A DNA stretch of 64,000 bases from contig NZ_JAJKFQ010000002.1 in assembly GCF_020966635.1 (NCBI RefSeq), positions 806,001 to 870,000 on the forward strand, written 5' to 3'. Under the pieces are notes generated by a model, which was not told the origin of the DNA, did no database searches, and saw only the letters and a list, made by a program, of their open reading frames with translations. The DNA is from Stieleria sp. JC731 (GTDB lineage Bacteria; Planctomycetota; Planctomycetia; Pirellulales; Pirellulaceae). Numbering within the stretch: the first letter of the stretch is position 1; the number at the start of each line of letters is the position of its first letter. The position numbers were made by a program, and so were the translations under genes. This document shows, piece by piece, positions 30,366 through 38,391 of the stretch.

Positions 30366-32390
30366 TCAAATGTGGAAGGTCAACGCACCGGTGTTGGCTG
30401 AATAGATCGGGAAAGTGAAACGGAATTTCGTTCCCGACCCTAATGTCGATTCGATTTCGATTTGCCCATCAAGGATTTCGCAGGCTTCGCGAACGGCAGC
30501 CATCCCCACCCCGCGTCCAGAGACTTCGCTAACTTGGTCTTTCGTCGAAAGCCCATCGGCAAAGACGGCAGCCTGAAGATCTTCTTCGCTATCGCATCGC
30601 ATTCCCAGCGCGAGACATTTTTGCGAGACGCGATTCCAATCGATACCAGCACCATCATCACTGACTTCGAACACAAACTGTTCGTGGTCCTCCCAGGCAC
30701 GCAGCATGATGCTGCCAGCGGGACGTTTTCCGATGCGAATCCGATCTTGTGGGTGCTCAATTCCGTGGTCAATCGCGTTGCGTACCACATGGATCACCGA
30801 CCCCCAGAACGCGTTCCAATCCGGACAAGGTGGCCGTCGAACATCCTCGACTTCTATCTGAACATGAATTCCGGATTTCCCGAGACGTTCGCCAAGGTTC
30901 GTCGCTCGTTCGGCAAGTAGCTCAAGTCGATGATTAACGCGATCCCATGTCCAACGCCGCATTTTTGCAGCAAGCTGAGGACCGGCGCAGCCCGTTTCGA
31001 TCGAGTGAACCGTGGATTCGAAGACATCTTTTTCGATCATCACATGATCGGCTTTTCCAATATCAACGATGGTTTCTAACCGAGAACGTATTGCCATCCA
31101 TTGTGCCGCGATCGCATCTCTTTGTTCTTGGCCAAGCTGATTTTCCTCGTCGACCAGTTCATCTTCCAAGCGATGAAGCCAATTTGCAAAGATCTCTAAT
31201 CCGAAGATCGCGCAGTTTCCTTTTAGCGTGTGAACCCAACGTTTCTGCTCCGCGATCTTGGCGGTTTCAATCCCTAGGTTCGAAACCAACCGATCAGCCT
31301 CACTTAAAAAGTCACGCAGACTTTTGGGATCACGAACGAAACGTGTAAAGATTGCCAACTGCTCCTTCTGAATTTCGTTCGCGTATTCAGCCTCACGCTC
31401 CGCCGTTGTGTCCGTACAGATCACAAGGATATGCTGCAATTCGCCGTCGACCATGACCGGACGATAGGTAAGCCGAAAGAACCATCCATCAACCTGCAAG
31501 TCGTTGGGAAGTTGATCCAATGCCAATTCCAATGGCATCCAATCACTGGAGATTTGCTCCCAGTGCAGTTCCAAGCTTTCTGCAAAGTCTTTGTGGACGA
31601 TCTGCAAGCAATCCCAAATCTTGAGGCTGCGCAGCGGACAACCGAACCATTCTTGAAACCGCGCCGATGGCTTTCCGACAAAGTCACCGTTCAAACTGAC
31701 GACGGCAAGCCCATCGGTGACGTTGTCCAAAACCAACAAGGCCTCCGCATGAGCCGTTTCGGCATCGCGGCGTGCAAGTTCAGCTTTCGAGCTCGCTAAA
31801 GTCAGCTTTCGCGCTGCGATCTCTTGCGTCAATCCGAACGACCATGCCGTCAATGTCACGACCGTGATCAGACCACCAGCCACGACGGAACTATGAATGA
31901 GCCTAAACGATTCCGGGATTTCTGAAGCCGGTAATGTCACCGTTTCACCCAAAGCCAACATGCTGCCGATCACCGAGATCGCTACGGCGTACCACGCGAT
32001 TCCCGATCGGCGTCCTGCAACCATCATCGAAACGAGAGGGCCAAAAAAGAACCATGGCAATGCCGATGAACTGACTCCACCGGTACAGACGACAACGACA
32101 CCAACACCCACCGTACAAATGCAAGCCAGAAGATTGCCAGCCAATCGAATTGATTGCGAACGTCGAAATAGCCAAACCGCGATCGGAACAGTGAAGATTG
32201 CCTGGGCCGGGCCGATCGAAGCGAAACGAAGTCCAAGTGCCAAATAGATCACCGAATAAACACATCCGGCGAGGAACACCAGTAGCGACAAGAAAATCGC
32301 TAGCCGTCCCACGCGCACCTGCTCCGTATCTCCCTGCGCGTAGTGTGCAGGGAGTAACCTATTGGTCCATTTTTCGATCAATGGCTCCAT
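30366..32390 (-). CDS. Membrane CheA-like histidine kinase with internal Hpt domain
   Basis: 674 residues from ATG 32390 (frame open to 32450). About six N-terminal membrane helices are followed by a short coiled linker and a PAS domain (about residues 225-345). Then comes an Hpt domain with the phospho-acceptor in WVHTLKGNCAIFG (His387), a CheA-like dimerisation segment and a HATPase domain (HVVRNAIDHGIEHP, VSDDGAGIDW, SGRGVGMAAV). It ends just after the ATPase, with no CheW-like or receiver domain. The Hpt-HATPase arrangement is that of CheA, but here it is membrane-bound and sensory. No response regulator is adjacent. Confidence 0.88.
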   Translation of the reverse strand: MEPLIEKWTNRLLPAHYAQGDTEQVRVGRLAIFLSLLVFLAGCVYSVIYLALGLRFASIGPAQAIFTVPIAVWLFRRSQSIRLAGNLLACICTVGVGVVVVCTGGVSSSALPWFFFGPLVSMMVAGRRSGIAWYAVAISVIGSMLALGETVTLPASEIPESFRLIHSSVVAGGLITVVTLTAWSFGLTQEIAARKLTLASSKAELARRDAETAHAEALLVLDNVTDGLAVVSLNGDFVGKPSARFQEWFGCPLRSLKIWDCLQIVHKDFAESLELHWEQISSDWMPLELALDQLPNDLQVDGWFFRLTYRPVMVDGELQHILVICTDTTAEREAEYANEIQKEQLAIFTRFVRDPKSLRDFLSEADRLVSNLGIETAKIAEQKRWVHTLKGNCAIFGLEIFANWLHRLEDELVDEENQLGQEQRDAIAAQWMAIRSRLETIVDIGKADHVMIEKDVFESTVHSIETGCAGPQLAAKMRRWTWDRVNHRLELLAERATNLGERLGKSGIHVQIEVEDVRRPPCPDWNAFWGSVIHVVRNAIDHGIEHPQDRIRIGKRPAGSIMLRAWEDHEQFVFEVSDDGAGIDWNRVSQKCLALGMRCDSEEDLQAAVFADGLSTKDQVSEVSGRGVGMAAVREACEILDGQIEIESTLGSGTKFRFTFPIYSANTGALTFHI

Positions 32391-32459
32391 CGAAACGCTT
32401 GTCGTGACTCGGGGTGGACAGACATAAAAGACGTCCAACCCTAGCTTCACCCTTAGGTA

Positions 32460-32630
32460 CGCCCGTCATGTTTCAGCAGCTAAAAGATGAGGGCGTTCCC
32501 TAGTTTTAGCACTCCAAACGCGAAAACCTCCGTGAAAGGCAGGGTGCGACTCCGCCCAGACGAAGGGCCATCGGTGACACCCATTGTCGCTGCGTCGTCA
32601 TGGTGCAATGACGAAGTGAACCACAACCGA
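32460..32630. other. Non-coding leader of the repeat region
   Basis: A segment between the kinase start and the 134-bp repeat array. A minus-strand frame through it (32480-32713) ends in residues FAFGVLKLGNALIF and runs into the repeat. I believe this type of sequence recurs in related planctomycete genomes as spurious small proteins, so it is treated as part of the repeat landscape and not as a gene. Confidence 0.45.
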
Positions 32631-33690
32631 CACCGTTTCTCATCATCAGCCGCCAGGCGCAAGCCTGCGGTTCTCACATTCCGAACCACTGCGGGAACCG
32701 CATGCTGGCGCATGGCGGCTGATAGCTAGAAACCGCACATGCTCTCGACGCACTGTTCCCAACAAAAACGGGTTCATCATCAGCCGCTTGGCGTTAGCCT
32801 GCGGTTCCTACAATCTGCACCACTGTGGGAACCGCATGCTGGCGCATGGCGGCTGATAGCCGGAAACCGCACATGCTCCCGACGCACTACTCCCAACAAA
32901 AACGGGTTCATCATCAGCCGCCTGGCGCAAGCCTGCGGTTCTCACATTCCGAACCACCGCGGGAACCGCATGCTGGCGCATGGCGGCTGATAGCCGGAAA
33001 CCGCACATGCTCCCGACGCACTACTCCCAACAAAAACGGGTTCATCATCAGCCGCCTGACGCAAGCCTGCGGTTCTCACATTCCGAACCACCGCGGGAAC
33101 CGCATGCTGGCGCATGGCGGCTGATAGCTGGAAACCGCACATGCTCTCGACACACTGTTCCCAACAAAAACGGGTTCATCATCAGCCGCTTGGCGTTAGC
33201 CTGCGGTTCCTACAATCTGCACCACTGTGGGAACCGCATGCTGGCGCATGGCGGCTGATAGCTGGAAACCGCACATGCTTGCGACGCACTGTTCCACACA
33301 AAACGGGTTCATCATCAGCCGCTTGGCGTTAGCCTGCGGTTCCTACATTCTGCATCACTGTGGGAACCGCATGCTGGCGCATGGCGGCTGATAGCTGGAA
33401 ACCGCACATGCTCCCGACAAACTGTTCCACACAAAACGGGTTCAGCATCAGCCGCTTGGCGCGAGCCTGCGGTTCTTACAATCTGCGCCACCGCGGGAAC
33501 CGCATGCTGGCGCATGGCGGCTGATAGCTAGAAACCGCACATGCTCTCGACGCACTGTTCCCAACAAAAACGGGTTCAGCATCAGCCGCTTGGCGTTAGC
33601 CTGCGGTTCCTACAATCTGCACCACTGTGGGAACCGCATGCTGGCGCATGGCGGCTGATAGCTGGAAACCGCACATGCTCCCGACACACT
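32630..33690. repeat. Array of eight 133-134-bp direct repeats
   Basis: The word catgctggcgcatggcgg recurs at 32701, 32835, 32969, 33103, 33237, 33370, 33503 and 33637, giving spacings of 134, 134, 134, 134, 133, 133 and 134. Each unit contains cagccgcttggcgttagcc and tgcggtt, close to the core of the 97-bp array, plus a gaaaccgcacatgct block. Two sub-types alternate (ttctcacattccgaacc versus ttcctacaatctgcacc), so the array grew by duplication of dissimilar units. Many overlapping open frames on both strands are by-products of the repeat. Confidence 0.95.
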
Positions 33691-33727
33691 GATCTTGTCC
33701 GATTGCAAAAAACAAACCGTCAGCGAT

Positions 33728-35404
33728 CTAGTACCACCGCTTTGAATAATAAATGAACGTATTGATCGCCTTCAGACGTTTGTCGCCGTCATCCAGATAG
33801 GTTCGCAGCTTCGATTCGTTGGCTATTAATCTCGGATACAGCAAGTCCGTTCCCCACTGGAACATGGTCCAATGCCATTGCTTCGAGGCGGTTTTGCGCT
33901 CGATTTCAATCTGTCGTTCCGCCAACATCGCGCGAACACCGTCTCGAATGATTTGGTCCTCCGCATCAACAAGCGGAAGAATCGCCAGATAGCCGAACTC
34001 ATCTTTGCTCTTCACCGCCACCATCACTGAAGGATGCAAATATCCATCAAGGACTCGCGCACTGTTATAGCGATGAGCGACCCAATCCGACGGAAATATC
34101 GCCAACAGGATCAGTCCCAAAACAAAAGCAGTGGACTGGGATCGAAGAAGCCACCAAAAACCCTTTCGTTTGGCAATCTTCAACAAGACCAAAACGAATC
34201 CGGCCACCACGATTGAGGTGCCAAAAAATCCGACGATTCTCATCTGCGTCAAACCGTTGTAGCCGACGTAGATCATCAGTCGGTTGTAAACACTGGCGGC
34301 GAGCAAGAAATTCAGCCCTGACCAAATCCACGCCAGTTTCATCAGTCGGTTGATTCTCGGATCATTAAGAATCTCGCCTCGAAAGACGAACGACAACATT
34401 CCTGTCGAAAGTGCCAAAGCCACTGTCAACCAAGCGGCTCCCTCATGCGCATAACCGGCATAGTAAAACCCGTCTGGAAAGTCCCGTTTGTAAAGTGTTT
34501 GAAACTCAAAAACCAAATAGCTAACAAATAGCACGATCAGGCAGGTCAGCATGTTCCGGAACGCAACATACAGCACCGAATTGGCTGATGGCTTGACGAC
34601 CGGTGCCGAATCGATCCCACCAATTCGCCATTTTGCGAAGTAGGGAAAGAACAGTCCTGCCCCGACAAGCAAGGCGATCACACAGAACGGAGGTTCCCAA
34701 GCATCCATGCGATTAAACCATCCAAACGCCCAGTCGCTGGCAGCTGTCCAAATCGATGTGACCTTGCCCATCAGGTCCGGGTTTGCCAACACGAAGATCG
34801 TCGCAAACGTCACCGTTGCCAGTGCTGGTAACAACCATGCCAGGGTCGCTCCCGGTGACGTCGCGGCTTCCTTTGCTTTGCCTACCTTGGGAAGGCGGTG
34901 GTAGAACAACCAAACCAAACCATCAATTGGGGCCCAAAAGAAAACCATGAATGTTTCGGCAGCCCAGGGAACACAGCCGGACGCCGCCAACGAATACGCC
35001 ATCGTTAGCAACAGCAAGCTGATCATCACCCAGCCAGTGCCGACAAAAGCAAGGCGAAGGCTTCCGAGCAAGATGAGCAGCAACAGAATCGCGAGGATCA
35101 ACTTGCGGTTTCCAAGCGTCACACTGTTGGCATCGCCCTTCGCATCTGAATTCCTCCAGTGTGACAACAGAATCAAAAATGGGGCGGCCGTAAAAAAGGC
35201 CGCTGGTCCGGAGTAGCCATACGACCTGTAAATCAACCAATCCGCCAGCGCCGTCCAGGCGAGGATCGCAAGTGCGACCAACATCGTCATTCGTTTTCGG
35301 TCTGTAGCTAGCAGGGACTCATCAGCACTGCCGGTGTCTGCACTGCCCGTATGGATCGGATCATCCGGCAACGAATTTGGCTGCGATTGATTGGGTTCAT
35401 TCAT
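33728..35404 (-). CDS. DUF4153/DUF4173-like polytopic membrane protein
   Basis: 558-residue membrane protein with about twelve helices. After a polar N-terminus of about 35 residues come paired helices, and the C-terminal half shows the pattern YNRLMIYVGYNGLTQMRIVG characteristic of DUF4153/DUF4173 proteins. A soluble C-terminus of about 110 residues ends in FIYYSKRWY. Function is unknown for the family. It is monocistronic and reads into the 134-bp repeat array. Confidence 0.75.
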   Translation of the reverse strand: MNEPNQSQPNSLPDDPIHTGSADTGSADESLLATDRKRMTMLVALAILAWTALADWLIYRSYGYSGPAAFFTAAPFLILLSHWRNSDAKGDANSVTLGNRKLILAILLLLILLGSLRLAFVGTGWVMISLLLLTMAYSLAASGCVPWAAETFMVFFWAPIDGLVWLFYHRLPKVGKAKEAATSPGATLAWLLPALATVTFATIFVLANPDLMGKVTSIWTAASDWAFGWFNRMDAWEPPFCVIALLVGAGLFFPYFAKWRIGGIDSAPVVKPSANSVLYVAFRNMLTCLIVLFVSYLVFEFQTLYKRDFPDGFYYAGYAHEGAAWLTVALALSTGMLSFVFRGEILNDPRINRLMKLAWIWSGLNFLLAASVYNRLMIYVGYNGLTQMRIVGFFGTSIVVAGFVLVLLKIAKRKGFWWLLRSQSTAFVLGLILLAIFPSDWVAHRYNSARVLDGYLHPSVMVAVKSKDEFGYLAILPLVDAEDQIIRDGVRAMLAERQIEIERKTASKQWHWTMFQWGTDLLYPRLIANESKLRTYLDDGDKRLKAINTFIYYSKRWY

Positions 35405-35835
35405 CAGCGATGGTTCCCGCCATGCAAAAAAAGATTCGTTCTTATTCGTTGCCTTTGGAATCTAAAACACCGCAAGCTGCACAACGCGAACGCTGACCAA
35501 AGATTGGTTGCGGTGTCAAAAATGTCTTCCGCTGCCGAGCGGCGAACTTGATAAGTGTCGGCTTCGATTACTAAGGCCGTTGATTCAGCCGAAGAGTCAA
35601 TTGTCGATATCGTTGATGTGATCAGCTTTTGATCCTCAACTGACCAATCACACAGCGACGATGCGTTTCATTCCATCGCAACGAACGCTGCTGCTGCCAT
35701 ACTACGGATGCGTGTTTGGTTTAGATCGAAAAAAAATCCCAACTGAAGACTCAGCTGGGACTCGCGTTGGCGTTTGTACGGTGATTGCCCGATATTTCCG
35801 GAAATCACTGCGGCGGTTGTATTACCGAATTGGCA
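35405..35835. other. Intergenic region with terminator, no gene seen
   Basis: 431 bp between the start of the DUF4173-like gene and the stop of the secreted propeller-like gene. It contains the terminator at 35729-35760. A 71-codon plus-strand frame from 35661 runs through that hairpin and into the next gene and is not credible. Confidence 0.6.
35729..35760 (-). terminator. Rho-independent terminator of the propeller-like gene
   Basis: Read on the minus strand: tcccagctga, loop gtct, tcagttggga (10 bp with one G-U pair) followed directly by eight T. It begins about 75 bp after the stop codon at 35836. Confidence 0.9.
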
Positions 35836-36933
35836 CTACGGCAGTTCGATGGTTTGCAAAGCCAACTTGCCTTTGACATCTGCGATCACAACAGCCTTGG
35901 ACGCATTGAGCTTGTCCATTTGCTTGACGCCTTGCAGAGCCTCGACGGTTTCAAATGGTTGCCCTGCGGTGCCTCCACCAGAGACTCGTTCGCTAAGGCT
36001 CTCCTGATCTTCGATTCCGTCGGCGCTGATTTTCATCACACCGCGTGCGCTATTGCTCAACAAGATCGATGTTTTGCCTTCCTTTTCATAGACGATCATA
36101 TCGAGCGGTTGATTACGGTTACCCAGCTCTGCGATCGTTGTTCCGCGTACCTTTTGGTCGCCGCCTAAATCGTCGACGGTAAAGCGAACCAATGGGGTGC
36201 AGGTATAGCCGGCAAGCAAGCTAGGTTCGCCATCGACCATCATTGGCAAGAAAGTTTGAATGGGAGATCCGCTTTCGACGCGGCCGTGAGCGGCGTGGAA
36301 GATTTCGACGCTGGTCGCGATTGTGTTCTCGGCAAATGGGAACGGAAATTCGATAACCCGTGATGGCGAATCGCCAGCCGAAAGCCCTGAGACCATGACC
36401 TTACCTTCAAAGTAGGCGAGGTCGGTGATCGAAGAGTTACGGTTGTTTCGGCTTCGACGGCCCTGCGTCACTTCACGGTCTTCCGGAGCGTTGGGAAGCA
36501 CCTTGGTCGCGTGGCCGATTTTGTCCAAGTTGACTTGGCTGATTTGATCCGCACCGTCGATCCGCACAAGGTGAATTCGCCCATCCGCTTTGACAGAGAC
36601 GAAACTGTTGCCGGTTGCCGGATTGACGGCCAACTCGCCAACTTCGACGTCGCCACTAACTGACAAAGCCGTTTTGATGGCGGCAACCAAGTCATCAATC
36701 TTGGGTGTGGTTGCATCGCCTTCGGTGTCTTCCAAATTGATCGCATAGACGGTTGCAGCCTTGGGATCACCGACAAGCAAGATGCCTGATTCGGTAAACG
36801 CCATTGGCCCGATTGCCTGCAATTCAATGGGCCCGGTTGTCATTCCACCCGATGCGGCATAGCACGTCACCGATGACGCGAATGCAAGACTTAGTACGCA
36901 AACTGTTTTTCGAAACAAGGGCGCCAGTGCCAT
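35836..36933 (-). CDS. Secreted hypothetical protein, probable beta-propeller
   Basis: 365 residues from ATG 36933. A signal peptide (KTVCVLSLAFASSVTCYAASG) is followed by a beta-rich protein with repeated strand patterns such as ESGILLVGDPKAATVYAI, ELAVNPATGNSFVSV, ITDLAYFEGKVMVSGL and GKTSILLSNSARGVMKIS. These look like propeller blades. No catalytic motif is seen. The frame extends upstream to 37026, but the signal peptide places the start at 36933. It is divergent from the TIM-barrel gene and ends at a strong terminator. Confidence 0.75.
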   Translation of the reverse strand: MALAPLFRKTVCVLSLAFASSVTCYAASGGMTTGPIELQAIGPMAFTESGILLVGDPKAATVYAINLEDTEGDATTPKIDDLVAAIKTALSVSGDVEVGELAVNPATGNSFVSVKADGRIHLVRIDGADQISQVNLDKIGHATKVLPNAPEDREVTQGRRSRNNRNSSITDLAYFEGKVMVSGLSAGDSPSRVIEFPFPFAENTIATSVEIFHAAHGRVESGSPIQTFLPMMVDGEPSLLAGYTCTPLVRFTVDDLGGDQKVRGTTIAELGNRNQPLDMIVYEKEGKTSILLSNSARGVMKISADGIEDQESLSERVSGGGTAGQPFETVEALQGVKQMDKLNASKAVVIADVKGKLALQTIELP

Positions 36934-37069
36934 GGTAAAATCCCCAGTCAGATAGGAGGTAACAGTCAATTGATAAGTGATCGGTGGAATCGATTGAGCA
37001 TCGCTCGAAAGCGTTGCAACGATCAATCGTCTCTTGACAACTGCTGTTTAAAATAACGGATCGCGACAA

Positions 37070-38170
37070 GTGAAACACAGCGAGGAATCATCGGTGTCTA
37101 AGAAACCAGAAAATTACTGTTTGCCATTGGGACAGAATCGCAAGGTCAGTCGTCGCGATGCCATTGTGGCTGGAATCGCCGGAACGGCAGCTGCCAGCGT
37201 CACGGCAAACAGCCTCGCCCATGCACAAGATTCCACCAGTGAGGCGTCCGACAATCACAACAACAGACCCAATGCTGATGATCGCAAGGCGGCAACGAAA
37301 CGTTATGCGGCCAAAAAGTCCATCAACCTATGGGCGTTTCCTTATCCCGAGCGGATGTCGTTGCAGGAGTGTATGCAGCTGGCAAAGGATGCTGGCTTTG
37401 ATGGAATCGAGTTGAACTACGACTTGGAGAATGATCTATCTCCCAAGGCCTCAAAAGCCGACTTGCTAGCGATCCGACGAATGGCTGACAAAATCGGGAT
37501 CGAAATCAGTGGGCTATGCTCGTTCCTGTTTTGGCCTTACCCACTATCCAGCCTCGACCAAGCGAAACGAGATCGGGGAATCGAACTGGCAGGATTGATT
37601 GCCGATGCGGCCGCAACGATGTCAGTCGAGAATGTGCTGGTCGTTCCAGGTGCGGTCCACATCCCGTGGCGCGACGATCACGATCCCGTTCCCAACGATG
37701 TCTGTGAAAAGCTAGCGCGAGAAGCGATCGGCAAGTTAGTTCCCAGTGCCGAGAAGAGCGGCGTCTCGTTGAATATGGAAAACATCTTTTTCAACGGCTT
37801 CCTGATGACCCCGATGGAGATGAATGATTTTGTCGACAGCTTCGGAAGCGAACACATTCAAATTCACTTTGATACCGGTAACATCTCGATGTTCCAGCAT
37901 GCCGAACATTGGGTACCGATCCTGGGAAACCGAACAAAGAATATTCACTTCAAAGAATTCACCAAGAAGGGCACCGACTATTCATTGGAAACTTTTCGTC
38001 CATTGCTGGACGGAACGACCAATTGGCCCGCGCTGATGGATGAACTGGAAAAGGTTCAATATGAAGGCTTCGTGACGTTTGAGTACTTCCATCCCTATCC
38101 GCACTATCCCGAAGCGTTGATCTACCAAACATCGGATTCACTGAACCGTATCCTCGGCCGACCGGTCTAG
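37070..38170 (+). CDS. Sugar phosphate isomerase/epimerase-like TIM barrel, Tat-exported
   Basis: 366 residues from GTG 37070. A twin-arginine signal (VSRRDAIVAGIAGTAAAS) precedes an AP-endonuclease-2-like TIM barrel. Strand and loop motifs are GFDGIELNYD, IEISGLCSFLFWPYP, VLVVPGAVHIPW, VSLNMENIFFNGFLMTP, IQIHFDTGNISMF, KNIHFKEFTKKG and FVTFEYFHPYPH, with Glu, Asp and His residues at the usual metal sites. Hydroxypyruvate isomerase or ketose epimerase activity is possible. Tat export implies a periplasmic sugar substrate. Confidence 0.88.
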   Translation: MKHSEESSVSKKPENYCLPLGQNRKVSRRDAIVAGIAGTAAASVTANSLAHAQDSTSEASDNHNNRPNADDRKAATKRYAAKKSINLWAFPYPERMSLQECMQLAKDAGFDGIELNYDLENDLSPKASKADLLAIRRMADKIGIEISGLCSFLFWPYPLSSLDQAKRDRGIELAGLIADAAATMSVENVLVVPGAVHIPWRDDHDPVPNDVCEKLAREAIGKLVPSAEKSGVSLNMENIFFNGFLMTPMEMNDFVDSFGSEHIQIHFDTGNISMFQHAEHWVPILGNRTKNIHFKEFTKKGTDYSLETFRPLLDGTTNWPALMDELEKVQYEGFVTFEYFHPYPHYPEALIYQTSDSLNRILGRPV

Positions 38171-38391
38171 CACGCTGACCAGATCCCTCGCGGCCTATCG
38201 ATTGAACTCCTCCCAAGCCTATTGGTGGGCGACGGCCGCGAAACTCAGACCGATCTGGCAAAGAAAATATCAGGCGATGCTGATCCGATAGCCAGTGCCG
38301 ACAACCCCAGTCGTAGGGGTATCTTTGCGGCAAGACTTTAGCGACTCTATGAGCGTCATTCGCCGTTCACCGAACCGCCTGAATCACTTCC

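Noticed and set aside
32739-33515. Overlapping small open frames on both strands with repeated peptides such as MRQHAVPAVVRNVRTAG
   Set aside because: They come from translating the 134-bp repeat array; sequence is shared between frames and strands and none has a start context.
32630-33690. Possible CRISPR array
   Set aside because: Units are 133-134 bp with similarity over the whole unit, not short repeats separated by unique spacers; no cas gene is near. The same holds for the 97-bp array.
35661-35876. 71-codon plus-strand open frame
   Set aside because: It crosses the rho-independent terminator of the opposite gene and enters that gene.
37034-37054. TTGACA followed by TAAAAT upstream of the TIM-barrel gene
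   Set aside because: The spacer is only 9 bp, far from the 16-18 bp needed for a sigma-70 promoter.
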